Source: an uncultured Alphaproteobacteria bacterium
GTDB lineage: Bacteria; Pseudomonadota; Alphaproteobacteria; UBA8366; JADFVY01
Reading direction: 5' to 3'
DNA length: 64,000 nt
NCBI GenBank assembly: GCA_947259105.1
Contig: CAMYKU010000023.1
Coordinates: forward strand, 16,880-80,879
This document shows positions 9,156 through 17,351 of the stretch, piece by piece (the stretch's first letter is position 1; every line of letters begins with the position of its first letter). A program made the position numbers and the translations under genes. The notes below the pieces were generated by a model. That model did no database searches. It worked only from the letters and a program-made list of their open reading frames with translations, and had not been told where the DNA came from.

Positions 9156-10949
9156 CTATAGCGGCCAGATCCACAGCAGCATCGGGATCGCGACGATCAC
9201 GACGATCGCCTCCAGCGGCACGCCCATGCGCCAGTAGTCGCCGAAGTGGTAACCGCCCGGGCCGAGGATCAGGGTGTTGTTCTGGTGCCCGATAGGTGTG
9301 AGGAAGGCGCAGGACGCACCGACCGCGACGGCCATCAGGAAGCTGTCGGGATTGACCGACAGGCGCTCTGCGATGCCGATGGAAATCGGCGCCATGACGA
9401 CGGCCGTGGCCGCGTTGTTCATGATGTCCGAGAGCGTCATGGTGACGATCAGCACCAGCGCCAGGATCGCCCAGGCAGGCAGGCCCGCCGAAATGTCGAC
9501 CAGCCCGTGCGCCATCAGGGTGGTTGCGCCGCTGGCCTGCAGCGCGCCGCCGACCGGGATCATCGCGCCGAGCAGCACGATCACCGGCCAGTCGACGGCG
9601 TCGTAGATCTCGCGCGCCGGCACGATGTTCAGCGCCACCATCAGTGCGACGGCGGTGGCGAAGGCGGCCGGCAGGCTGACGACGCCGAGGCTGGTGGCGG
9701 CGACGGCGGCAATGAAGATGCCGATCGCCAGCAGCCCGTGGCGTTGCCGCTGGATCAGCAGGGCGCGGTGGGCCAGTGGCAGACAGCCGATCGAACTGAT
9801 GACCGAGGGCAGCTGTTCCGGATCGCCCTCGAGCAGCAGCACGTCGCTGGCGCGAAACCGGAAGTCACGCAGCCGGCCGCGGAAGGGCTGGCCCTGGCGC
9901 GAGACCGCGAGCAGATTGACTCCGTGCCGGCGGCGCAGGCGCAGTGCCTCCACCGTTCTGCCGATGATGCTCGATTTCGGCAGTACGACCGCCTCCGTTA
10001 GCACGATCTCGCCGCTTTCGGTTTCCGGGGGCGCCGCTTCCTTCTGCCGTTTTCGCACGATGTCCGCGGGATGCAGCTTCAAGGCGTTGTGCACCGCCGA
10101 CAGGGCGTCCGGCCCGGTTTCCAGCACCAGCACGTCGCCCGCCAGCACGATCTCCTTGCGGTGGCCGTGCTCGATTCGGCGGTCGGCGCGGATCAAGCCG
10201 AGCACGACCGCGTCGTGCTCCTCCGCCATGACGTCTGCGTCGTGAAGCGTCTTGCCGACGAGCGGGCTCTTCTCTTCGACCACCGCTTCGCTGAGATAGG
10301 CCTCGATATCGAACAGCTCACGCGCCGACATCTTGGCGCGCCGCGATTCGGGCACCAGCCGCCAGCCGACCAGCGCGACGAAGGCAATGCCGGCCAGCGC
10401 CACCGCGCCGCCGACCGGGGTGAAATCGAACATGGCGAAGGATTCGCCCGTCAGATCCTCGCGGAACGTCGCAACGATGATGTTCGGCGGGGTGCCGATC
10501 AGGGTCACCAGCCCGCCCAGGATCGACCCGAACGACAGCGGCATGAGCAGCAGCGCCGGCGACCGCGCGGCCTTCGCCGCCGAGTGCAGCGCCGCCGGCA
10601 TCAGCAGTGCCAGCGCCCCGACATTGTTCATCACCGCCGACAGTGCCCCGCCGATGGCGGCCAGTGCGCCGACATGCCCCGAGACCGAGCCGCCGGACGG
10701 GATCAGCCGCCCGATCGACTGGATGGCGCCGGAATTCTGCAGGCCCCGGCTGACGATCAGCACCAGGGCGACGGTCACCGTCGCGGGATGGCCGAAGCCG
10801 GCGAACATGGCGCCGAACGGCACAGTGCCCGCCAGCGTCGCCGCCAGCAGCGCCGCGAAGGCGACGATGTCATAGCGCCAGCGCCCCCAGACGAACAGCG
10901 CCAGCACGGCGCCGAGCAGCGCAAGCAGGAATATCTGATCGAAACTCAT
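9156..10949 (-). CDS. SLC13-family permease with two TrkA-C domains
   Basis: A 597-residue inner-membrane transporter of the SLC13/DASS (CitMHS-like) type. The N-terminal half has helices with SAVMNNVGALALLMP and GTPPNII, the duplicated re-entrant-loop signature; the C-terminal half repeats it as SDIMNNAATAVVMAP and GHQNN. Between the halves (residues about 210-400) are two soluble RCK_C/TrkA-C domains, seen as SPLVGKTLHDADV...GDVLVLETGP and SIIGRTVEALRLRRRHGVNLLAV...DVLLLEGDPEQ, typical of the larger bacterial members and thought to bind a regulatory ligand. Substrate is likely a dicarboxylate or sulfate-type anion, which sequence alone cannot decide. A decayed 3' copy of a related gene is at 7238-7371. 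Confidence 0.88.
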   Translation of the reverse strand: MSFDQIFLLALLGAVLALFVWGRWRYDIVAFAALLAATLAGTVPFGAMFAGFGHPATVTVALVLIVSRGLQNSGAIQSIGRLIPSGGSVSGHVGALAAIGGALSAVMNNVGALALLMPAALHSAAKAARSPALLLMPLSFGSILGGLVTLIGTPPNIIVATFREDLTGESFAMFDFTPVGGAVALAGIAFVALVGWRLVPESRRAKMSARELFDIEAYLSEAVVEEKSPLVGKTLHDADVMAEEHDAVVLGLIRADRRIEHGHRKEIVLAGDVLVLETGPDALSAVHNALKLHPADIVRKRQKEAAPPETESGEIVLTEAVVLPKSSIIGRTVEALRLRRRHGVNLLAVSRQGQPFRGRLRDFRFRASDVLLLEGDPEQLPSVISSIGCLPLAHRALLIQRQRHGLLAIGIFIAAVAATSLGVVSLPAAFATAVALMVALNIVPAREIYDAVDWPVIVLLGAMIPVGGALQASGATTLMAHGLVDISAGLPAWAILALVLIVTMTLSDIMNNAATAVVMAPISIGIAERLSVNPDSFLMAVAVGASCAFLTPIGHQNNTLILGPGGYHFGDYWRMGVPLEAIVVIVAIPMLLWIWPL

Positions 10950-11108
10950 GGGAAGGCCGAAGGTCTCGTCGTGGCGGATCCCGCCAACCTAGCAGCTTTG
11001 CCGGTGAGGGCAACGAAAGCCGCGATTCGCTTGCGCTGGCGGGAAAGCGCCCTATTTGCTACCCTGTCGGTACCAACACCGAACGGACAATTGGCGGGTC
11101 GAGCGATA

Positions 11109-11600
11109 ATGATGGCAATCAACCCGTCGAGCCTGCGTAGGGCGCTCGGCTGCTTTGCGACCGGCGTGACGGTGGTCACGGGGCTCGGCGCCAACGATGA
11201 GAAGCTTGGAGTCACGGCGAACTCGTTCAATTCCGTATCGCTGGATCCGCCGCTGGTGCTGTTCAGCCTGAACCGCCGCGCCTACAGCATGCCGCATTTC
11301 GAGGAGTGCGGGCATTTCGCGGTCAATGTGTTGCGCGAGGGCCAGGACGATCTGGCCGACCGGTTCGCGACGCCGCTGGCCGACAAGTGGGACGGCATCC
11401 GTTTCGAAATCTGGGATTTCGGGTGTCCGATCCTCTCGGACGCGCTGGCCAATTTCGAATGCCGGACCCGCTATACCTACGACGGCGGCGACCATGTCAT
11501 CTTCGTGGGTGAGATCGAGCGCATGCGGGCCGACGTCGACGGGCATCCGCTGCTGTTCTACGGCGGGCGCTACCAGTCGCTTGACACGGAGCGGCCCTGA
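11109..11600 (+). CDS. Flavin reductase domain protein (FMN-binding)
   Basis: A 163-residue cytoplasmic protein of the flavin reductase-like family (HpaC/RutF type). It shows FATGVTVVTG near residue 16, the flavin-binding stretch GVTANSFNSVSLDPPLVLFSL, FAVNVLREGQ, and a C-terminal GDHVIFVGEIERM. Such proteins reduce FMN or FAD with NAD(P)H, usually for a two-component monooxygenase, but no monooxygenase partner is next to it. Two ATG codons occur in tandem at 11109 and 11112; no strong ribosome-binding site separates them. It is divergent from the permease gene at 10949 with about 160 bases between, and is followed 44 bases later by the YjdF-like gene. Confidence 0.85.
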   Translation: MMAINPSSLRRALGCFATGVTVVTGLGANDEKLGVTANSFNSVSLDPPLVLFSLNRRAYSMPHFEECGHFAVNVLREGQDDLADRFATPLADKWDGIRFEIWDFGCPILSDALANFECRTRYTYDGGDHVIFVGEIERMRADVDGHPLLFYGGRYQSLDTERP

Positions 11601-11644
11601 CGGAGGCTTTCCAGCCGGCCCTTGCTGTGGCAGGCTGACGCCCC

Positions 11645-12283
11645 ATGGCTGATTCGTCTGTGCCCGGCAGGGAACCCCTTATCCTCTTCGCCATCGCGGG
11701 TGTTCTGCTGGTCGTCTCCGGCATCGGGCCGGTCGACCGGCTGACCTGGGTGCTGGAAATCGCGCCGGTGGCGATCGGCATCCCGCTGCTTATCGCGACG
11801 CGCGGCCTCTGGCCGCTGACGCCGCTGCTCTACCGTCTGCTGTTCTTCCATGCCTGTATCCTGATGCTCGGCGGACACTACACCTATGCCGAGGTGCCGG
11901 TCGGCTTCTGGGTCCAGGACTGGCTCGATCTGTCGCGCAACCACTACGACCGGCTCGGCCATTTTGTGCAGGGTTTCGTTCCGGCGATCCTGATGCGCGA
12001 GATCCTGTGGCGCGCCTCGCCGCTCCGCGGCAGCCGCTGGCTGCCGTTCCTCACCGTATGCTTCGCCCTTGCGTTCAGCGCTTTCTACGAGTTCATCGAA
12101 TGGTGGGGCGCCCTCATCATGGGCGAGGCCGCAGACGCGTTCCTTGCAACCCAGGGCGATGTCTGGGATACCCAGTGGGACATGTTCCTTGCGATGTGCG
12201 GCGCCATCGCGGCGCTGGTTCTGCTGACGCGTATGCACGACCGGCAGCTGACGCGGCTCACGCAGGAAACGGGTCAGGCGTGA
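11645..12283 (+). CDS. DUF2238 (YjdF-like) inner-membrane protein
   Basis: A 212-residue polytopic protein of the DUF2238 family, related to Escherichia coli YjdF. Five to six hydrophobic helices are visible. The family signature is clear: HYTYAEVPVGFW, then NHYDRLGHFVQGFVPA, and FSAFYEFIEWWGAL with GDVWDTQWDMFLA near the end. The conserved acidic and His residues in these loops are family features; the function is unknown. It probably ends at the GC-rich hairpin just after its stop codon. Confidence 0.85.
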   Translation: MADSSVPGREPLILFAIAGVLLVVSGIGPVDRLTWVLEIAPVAIGIPLLIATRGLWPLTPLLYRLLFFHACILMLGGHYTYAEVPVGFWVQDWLDLSRNHYDRLGHFVQGFVPAILMREILWRASPLRGSRWLPFLTVCFALAFSAFYEFIEWWGALIMGEAADAFLATQGDVWDTQWDMFLAMCGAIAALVLLTRMHDRQLTRLTQETGQA

Positions 12284-12286
12284 AGA

Positions 12287-12306
12287 CGGCCGCCCGAGGG
12301 CGGCCG
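12287..12306 (+). terminator. GC hairpin after the YjdF-like gene
   Basis: Arms 12287-12295 and 12298-12306 are perfect 9-base complements with a 2-base centre, immediately after the stop codon at 12281-12283. No T run follows, so it is a terminator-like structure rather than a classical intrinsic terminator. The rest of the 12307-12492 gap shows nothing else recognisable. Confidence 0.45.
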
Positions 12307-12492
12307 AACACGGGATTGCCGGGACGAGCGGGATTTTCGAAACCTCTCGTCCGCGCGGTAACTCCCCGGCCGGGAGAACGTGGCGAAACTCCCGGCGCCG
12401 TGTCCTGGAACTGAACCGATGCCGAGCCGTATTTTCAGCGTGCGTTCAGCTTGGTAACGTTAGAATCGGGTTGGATTACCGGATGAATACGA

Positions 12493-13122
12493 ATGTGGAT
12501 GCATCCTGAACGGACCGGTCGGGCGGCCCGCCGGCTGCTCATACTGGCCGTTACGATTTACGTTATGGCCGGCGCGCTCTCGGTTGCGCGCGCGGATGAG
12601 GCTGCTTCACCGCGGGAGGGCCAGGAAGTCGTCCCCGTCGCCAGTCTGTTCAAACGCGTCTACGCCAGCTTTCCCGGGCGCATACTGACCGTCGAGCTGG
12701 CGCTTTCCGACCCGCCGGCCTACGAGGTCAAGCTGCTCACCGAGAAAGGCAACGTATTGAAGCTTTCGTACAATGCGTTGACGCTGCGCCTCGAAAGCGT
12801 CGTCGGCCACCGCGAGCGGAACGACGACGTTGCGGGCGGCGCAATGTTGCAGAATGGTCGCGACGATGACCGCGATGACGACGACGACGACCGCGATGAC
12901 GACGACGACGACCGCGATGACGACCGCGATGACGACCGCGACGACGACCGCGATGACGACCGCGATGACGACCGCGATGACGACCGCGACGACGACCGCG
13001 ATGACGACGACGACGACCGCGATGACGACCGCGACCACGACCGCGACCACGACCGCGATGACGACCGCGACCACGACCGCGACGGGGGCAATAGCGGGTC
13101 CGGTGGTGGCGACGATGACTAG
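12493..13122 (+). CDS. PepSY-domain exported protein with Asp/Arg repeat tail
   Basis: A 209-residue exported protein. Residues about 1-34 form a signal peptide (LLILAVTIYVMAGALSVARA). Residues about 46-105 read as one PepSY domain: VASLFKRVYASFPGRIL, then YEVKLLTEKGNVLKLSYNA and LRLESVVG. From residue 123 to 197 there is a tail made almost only of Asp and Arg in units of R-D-D-D and R-D-D-D-D-D-D, later with some His, ending Gly-Asn-Ser-Gly. The tail is strongly acidic and could bind divalent cations. It stands just before a two-component regulator/kinase pair, a common arrangement for small PepSY proteins, so it may be a sensor partner or a target of that system. The start may also be the ATG at 12499. 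Confidence 0.75.
   Translation: MWMHPERTGRAARRLLILAVTIYVMAGALSVARADEAASPREGQEVVPVASLFKRVYASFPGRILTVELALSDPPAYEVKLLTEKGNVLKLSYNALTLRLESVVGHRERNDDVAGGAMLQNGRDDDRDDDDDDRDDDDDDRDDDRDDDRDDDRDDDRDDDRDDDRDDDRDDDDDDRDDDRDHDRDHDRDDDRDHDRDGGNSGSGGGDDD
12859..13083 (+). repeat. 12-base tandem repeat coding Arg-Asp-Asp-Asp
   Basis: About 225 bases built from the unit CGCGATGACGAC and close variants (GAT/GAC swaps, GACGACGAC expansions, CACGAC in the last third). It lies inside the PepSY-protein gene and keeps the reading frame, since every unit is a multiple of three. The array should be prone to slippage, so copy number may vary between strains and may be misassembled. Confidence 0.9.
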
Positions 13123-13219
13123 CCTCGATTTCCCGTCGTGCCGGTTTTCCGCGGTGCGGCGCCAAGATGATTGCGGAACTGCGGCCCGCGGCGAATATCA
13201 CCGGGTCCGGGACTGAGGG

Positions 13220-13894
13220 ATGCGCGTTCTCGTGGTCGAGGACGATGTGCGGATCGCCGGGCAGGTGACGGAAACCCTGCGCGATGCCGGATACGTTGTC
13301 GAGTCCGCCGACGAAGGCGAAGAAGCCCAGTTCCTTGGCGAGACCGAGGATTACGACGCGGTGGTTCTCGATCTCGGGCTGCCCGGCGTCGACGGGCTGA
13401 CCGTATTGCAGCGGTGGCGTGCGGCGGGGCGCGGCATGCCGGTGCTGGTTCTGACCGCGCGCGATACGTGGCGTGACAAGGTCACCGGGCTGCGCGCCGG
13501 CGCGGACGACTACCTGGCCAAACCCTTCGAGCTTGAGGAAATGGTGGCGCGGGTGGAGGCGTTGATCCGCCGCGCGGCGGGCCACGCCAGCCCGCTCCTG
13601 GCATGCGGGGATATTCAGCTCGACACCGCCACCGGCCGGGTGACCCTCGCGGGCCGGCCGGTCGCGTTGACCGCGCTGGAGTACCGGACTCTGTCTTACC
13701 TTATGCATCATGTTGGACGCATCGTCTCGAAGACGGAGATCACCGAACATATTTACGGGCAGGATTTCGACCGGGACTCGAACGTGATCGAAGTTCTGAT
13801 CAACCGGCTGCGGCAGAAGATTGGCCGTAAGATCATCGAGACCTACAGGGGGCGCGGCTATCGCCTGGTCGCGCCTGCCGATGAGGAACATTAG
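13220..13894 (+). CDS. OmpR-family response regulator
   Basis: A 224-residue regulator with an N-terminal receiver domain and a C-terminal winged-helix DNA-binding domain. Receiver landmarks: acidic pair ED at residues 7-8, phospho-acceptor Asp51 in VVLDLGLPGVDG, Thr79 in VLTARD and Lys101 in YLAKPF. The winged helix shows LTALEYRTLSYLM and, near the end, NVIEVLINRLRQKIG and YRGRGYRLV. The sequence resembles PhoP/QseB-type regulators. Its stop overlaps the start of the histidine kinase at 13881, so the two are translated together. The likely inputs and targets are envelope related, given the PepSY gene upstream and the exported proteins nearby. Confidence 0.93.
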   Translation: MRVLVVEDDVRIAGQVTETLRDAGYVVESADEGEEAQFLGETEDYDAVVLDLGLPGVDGLTVLQRWRAAGRGMPVLVLTARDTWRDKVTGLRAGADDYLAKPFELEEMVARVEALIRRAAGHASPLLACGDIQLDTATGRVTLAGRPVALTALEYRTLSYLMHHVGRIVSKTEITEHIYGQDFDRDSNVIEVLINRLRQKIGRKIIETYRGRGYRLVAPADEEH

Positions 13895-15245
13895 CCTTAC
13901 GCGGCGCCTCGCCTTCGCCGCCGCCGTGCTGATCGCGTTCAGCCTGTTCGGCGCGGGCGAACTGCTGGTCTTCATGTTCCGCGACCACGTCGAGCAGCGC
14001 TTCGACCTCGGACTCGTCGACCATCTCGAGGAACTCGTCGCCGCGAGCGAAGCCGACGCCGCCGGCCGCCTGACATTGGGCTGGACCACGTTCGATCCCC
14101 GTTTCAACCGGCCGGGGTCCGGCTGGTACTGGCAGATTACGCAGGGCGGGACCGTCGAGGCGGCCTCGGTCTCGTTGTCCGGAATGAGACTGGACATGCC
14201 GCCGGCGGATTCGGAGACGGTGCATCTGCTCGACGATCCGACCGGGCAGCCGCTACGTGTCTTCGTCCGGCATATCACGCTGCCGCGCGCCGAGGGCGAA
14301 TTCACCTACGCGGTTTCCGGGCCGGCCGACGAAATCAAGGACGATGTCCGGCGTTTCTCGATGATCACCGGCGCAACGCTTGCAACGCTCGGCGCCGGAC
14401 TTATCATCGCCGTCCTTTTCCAGGTACGCTATGGTCTGCGTCCCCTCAACAGGCTCCGCGATGCGCTGTCCGACATTCGCTCGGGCCGGCGGCATCGGAT
14501 GCCGGAAACCTTCCCCGCCGAAGTCGAGCCCGTGGTCGAGGAGGTCAATGCGCTGCTGGACCATAACGCGGCGCTGCTGGCCCGCGCACGCGCGCACGCC
14601 GGCGATCTGGCCCATGCCCTGAAACATCCGCTGATGGTCATCGCGCACGAAGCCCGTGCGCTCGAGGGAGAGCGGGGCCTTGTGATCGCCGAGCAGGTCG
14701 CCGCCATGCGCGGCGCAGTGGACCGGAACCTGGCTCGCGCGCGGATCGCGGGGCCCGGTGCGGCGGTCGGGATGCGGGCGCCCGTGGCCGAAATCTTCCA
14801 GGGGCTTCGTTATTCACTGGATCTGCTGTATCGGGATCGCGGCCTGAAAATAGAGGGGCAGGGACTCGACGGGCTGTTCTTCGCGGGCGATGCGCAGGAC
14901 CTCGAGGAAATGCTCGGCAACCTGATGGACAATGCCTGCAAGTGGGGCCGCAGCCGGGTCCGCGTCGCCGCGTCGCACAGCAATCGCGGGCTTGAGATCG
15001 CGGTGGAGGATGACGGTACCGGCGTCGCCGAAGAGGAGCGCGAGGCGGCGCTGACGCGGGGCGGCCGCCTCGACGAGCAGGCCGCCGGGACAGGGCTCGG
15101 CCTTTCGATCGCACGCGATATCGCGGAGTTGTATCGTGGCTCGCTGCGGCTTTCGGAATCGGAATTCGGCGGCCTGAAGGCGGAGTTGATACTGCCGGCG
15201 AGTGACCCGGGCCGGGATACATGGACGCCGAACGGCGAAAAGTGA
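13881..15245 (+). CDS. Sensor histidine kinase, PhoQ-like
   Basis: A 454-residue membrane kinase. A first helix (residues about 10-32) and a second (about 165-185) enclose a periplasmic sensor domain of roughly 130 residues; a HAMP-like linker follows (RYGLRPLNRLRDALSDIRSG). The phospho-acceptor box is DLAHALKHPLMVI, in which the His before Pro-Leu corresponds to the PhoQ-type HSLKTPL box. ATP-binding landmarks are NLMDNACKWG (N box), EDDGTGV (G1) and GTGLGLSIA (G2). The ATG at 13881 lies inside the regulator gene with a 14-base overlap; starting here gives the first membrane helix directly. Confidence 0.92.
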   Translation: MRNISLTRRLAFAAAVLIAFSLFGAGELLVFMFRDHVEQRFDLGLVDHLEELVAASEADAAGRLTLGWTTFDPRFNRPGSGWYWQITQGGTVEAASVSLSGMRLDMPPADSETVHLLDDPTGQPLRVFVRHITLPRAEGEFTYAVSGPADEIKDDVRRFSMITGATLATLGAGLIIAVLFQVRYGLRPLNRLRDALSDIRSGRRHRMPETFPAEVEPVVEEVNALLDHNAALLARARAHAGDLAHALKHPLMVIAHEARALEGERGLVIAEQVAAMRGAVDRNLARARIAGPGAAVGMRAPVAEIFQGLRYSLDLLYRDRGLKIEGQGLDGLFFAGDAQDLEEMLGNLMDNACKWGRSRVRVAASHSNRGLEIAVEDDGTGVAEEEREAALTRGGRLDEQAAGTGLGLSIARDIAELYRGSLRLSESEFGGLKAELILPASDPGRDTWTPNGEK

Positions 15246-15289
15246 TCGATCGCGGTCCGTAGCCTGCTGCCTCTGGAATGGGCCGGGTA

Positions 15290-15874
15290 TCAGATGCCGG
15301 CCCAGATCTCTATTTTCGTCAGGATGCCCGAAGCGTCGAGCCGCAGGTGCATGGTGTCGGGGAAATCCTCCACCGACACGGCGCGCGCATCCATATCCCG
15401 GTCGGGACAACGGGAAATCGAATGGGTGACGCCGCCGCCGGAACGGCCCGGCTCCTCCCGAGGCGCCCGGCCAAGGACCGCGACGATATCGCTCCAGCCC
15501 ATGCCGGGATGGAGTCGTGACGGCGTGGATACATGGCCGGATTTCGTTTCGACGGCAAAGACCGTGTCGCCGCCCGTCCTCTCGTTGCGTGCGATCCGGA
15601 CGGCGGCGTCGGGGTATTTCCAGACCTGAAAATCGAAATGATGGTCCGCATGGCGGTAACTGTCGGTGCCGGTCGCGGCGGGTTCGCCCCTGGCGGCGCG
15701 GACCTCTTCGGCCGTCGCCCACAGGCGCACGCCGCCCAGCGCGAATTCGGAGGCCGGCAGGCAATCCGGCCGCCACGGATTGGGCCCTGGATCGTCACGC
15801 AGCAGCCCGTCGGCCGATGCCGGGCCGGCGGCGACTGCAAGTCCCAGCGTGGCGGCGAGAATGATCTGTTTCAT
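15290..15874 (-). CDS. Small exported protein, paralog of the gene at 16714
   Basis: A 194-residue exported protein of unknown function. The signal peptide is residues about 1-21 (ILAATLGLAVAAGPASA). The mature part has FALGGVRLWATAEEV, a beta-strand region and LHPGMGWSDIVAVLGRAP, which aligns with YQIAGLRLYGDLSTL and LKAGMPGQEARSLLGREP of the gene at 16714, so the two are distant paralogs. The GM...LG.P element resembles small repeat motifs of SmpA/OmlA-like exported proteins. The start at 15874 has GAGAAGGG just upstream; longer in-frame versions add an unlikely Arg-rich leader. It converges on the histidine kinase. Confidence 0.68.
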   Translation of the reverse strand: MKQIILAATLGLAVAAGPASADGLLRDDPGPNPWRPDCLPASEFALGGVRLWATAEEVRAARGEPAATGTDSYRHADHHFDFQVWKYPDAAVRIARNERTGGDTVFAVETKSGHVSTPSRLHPGMGWSDIVAVLGRAPREEPGRSGGGVTHSISRCPDRDMDARAVSVEDFPDTMHLRLDASGILTKIEIWAGI

Positions 15875-15924
15875 TGTTCCCTTCTCCCGCTGAATCAGAG
15901 TGCGGCGCCGAGCCGTCGGTTCGC

Positions 15925-16602
15925 TTACCTGTCGCACATGCGCGGGGCGCCGTCGCGGCCGGAGACGACCGAGCAGAGGTTGTCCTTGCCGTCCACATAC
16001 AGATATCCGTAGCCGCGTGCCCACACTAGGTCGCGGTAACTGTACAGGTCGCCACGGCCGACGCATTCCTCGCCCTCGCGGAAATCCTCCTCGCGGCAGC
16101 CTTCGAATCTCTCGTACTTCACGCAGATCGTGCCGTCCTCGTTCCGGCAGGGCGGGGTCGCGAATACGAAAGAGGCGTCCGCCGCGACCCGGTAGGTGAA
16201 GTCCCGCTCGCCGTCATTGCCCTTGATCTCGCCTTCGCGCCATCCAGCCATCTTCTCGAAGCGCTCCTGGTAGGCAAGCCAGGAATCCGCGACCCAGCCG
16301 CCCTTCAGCAGCGTACAGTCCTCGTTGGCGCAGGTCTCGGTGGCGATCAGGGTCCAGCTGTCCTCCTGCCCGTCGATCTTGGCCGGCTGACCCAGCTCCT
16401 CGACGATGGCGACATAGGCTCCACGCGGAAGCTGGAACTCCGCCTTCGCTTGCATGGAAGGCTTCTCCCGGACGTTGAGGCTCCTGGCGGCGACCGCGGC
16501 CCACAGCACGGTCTGCGTCTTCTCCTTCTCGATATCGACGGCGCCGGCCGGCGCTGCCGGAGCGGCCAGCACAAGACACATCGCAAAAAAGAGTCTCTTC
16601 AC
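15925..16602 (-). CDS. Exported SH3-like domain protein
   Basis: A 225-residue exported protein. The signal peptide (residues about 1-21) is followed by a bacterial SH3-like domain: VAARSLNVREKPSMQAKAEF, then GAYVAIVEEL, WTLIATETC and GGWVADSWLAY. The remainder is a Cys-rich segment with eight or so Cys (CANEDC, PPCRNEDGTIC, FEGC, EEC, NLC, MCDR) suggesting disulfides and an oxidising compartment. Bacterial SH3 domains usually bind peptidoglycan or proteins at the envelope. It lies between the two paralogous exported proteins on the same strand; 50 bases and about 110 bases separate them. Confidence 0.75.
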   Translation of the reverse strand: MKRLFFAMCLVLAAPAAPAGAVDIEKEKTQTVLWAAVAARSLNVREKPSMQAKAEFQLPRGAYVAIVEELGQPAKIDGQEDSWTLIATETCANEDCTLLKGGWVADSWLAYQERFEKMAGWREGEIKGNDGERDFTYRVAADASFVFATPPCRNEDGTICVKYERFEGCREEDFREGEECVGRGDLYSYRDLVWARGYGYLYVDGKDNLCSVVSGRDGAPRMCDR

Positions 16603-16713
16603 ACAACTAGCTCCGAGAAGTTACCGACGGTCACCACGCCAGTTTGCGCCGCAAAGCTGAACGCCCGGTAAATCCCCATCGCCGATGGGGGACGCATCGG
16701 CGCGCGCCGGGTA

Positions 16714-17304
16714 TCAGGGCCGGTCGGCGGCGAGCCGGACGAAGGACAGCGTGCCGTCTTCGCCGAAGGCGAACTGGAAGAAATCGTTGACGTTGTCCCA
16801 GACGAGTTCGCCGTCGCGCCATTCGGGACAGGCGGCGAAGCTGTATTCGCCGCGGTGCAGATGTTCCGGGCCGGGCTCGCGGCCCAGCAGGGATCTGGCC
16901 TCCTGCCCGGGCATCCCCGCTTTCAGGCCCGCGGGAGTCGGCCAGCGCGGCGACCGCGCCTCGATCACGTCGATCTTCCCGCGTACCACGGTGACGTTCA
17001 GCCCGTCGTAGTGATAGGTGGTGGCGACGTAACCGCCGCCGTCGTCCTCGCCGAAACCGCGGGTCAGCGATGCCGGAGGACCGAGGCGGTGCAAGGTCGA
17101 CAGGTCGCCGTACAAGCGCAGTCCGGCGATCTGGTATTCCGAGGGCGCGATGCACTGGAACAAAGGTTCGTCCGGCAGCACGCGGGCCAGCCGGATGATG
17201 CCTTCGCCTTCCGCCGCGCCGGCCACGGGGGCGAAGACCCCGGCGGACATCATAACCGAGGTCAGGAGAGCGAGCGACACGCGATGCGAATGGAGATGGT
17301 CCAT
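16714..17304 (-). CDS. Small exported protein, paralog of the gene at 15290
   Basis: A 196-residue exported protein with a signal peptide (residues about 9-30, LALLTSVMMSAGVFAPVAGA). The mature part has CIAPSEYQIAGLRLYGDL, YHYDGLNVTVVRGKIDVIEA, LKAGMPGQEARSLLGREP and FAFGEDGTLSFVRL, matching the layout of the 15290 protein though with low identity. Function is unknown. I start at the ATG at 17302-17304, which gives a correct signal peptide, although the ribosome-binding site is weak. It sits just downstream of the arylsulfotransferase-like gene and may share its transcript. Confidence 0.65.
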   Translation of the reverse strand: MDHLHSHRVSLALLTSVMMSAGVFAPVAGAAEGEGIIRLARVLPDEPLFQCIAPSEYQIAGLRLYGDLSTLHRLGPPASLTRGFGEDDGGGYVATTYHYDGLNVTVVRGKIDVIEARSPRWPTPAGLKAGMPGQEARSLLGREPGPEHLHRGEYSFAACPEWRDGELVWDNVNDFFQFAFGEDGTLSFVRLAADRP

Positions 17305-17351
17305 AGCTGCATCGTGCAGGTGGAAGTTGGCCAATTGATGGCCGGGTATCG

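Noticed and set aside
12859..13083. CRISPR-like periodicity
   Set aside because: The units are 12 bases with no unique spacers and they keep the coding frame, so this is a coding tandem repeat.
12737..14305. Minus-strand open frame across the Asp/Arg repeat and the two-component genes
   Set aside because: It is the antisense of clearly coding regions and gives only a low-complexity Arg/His sequence.
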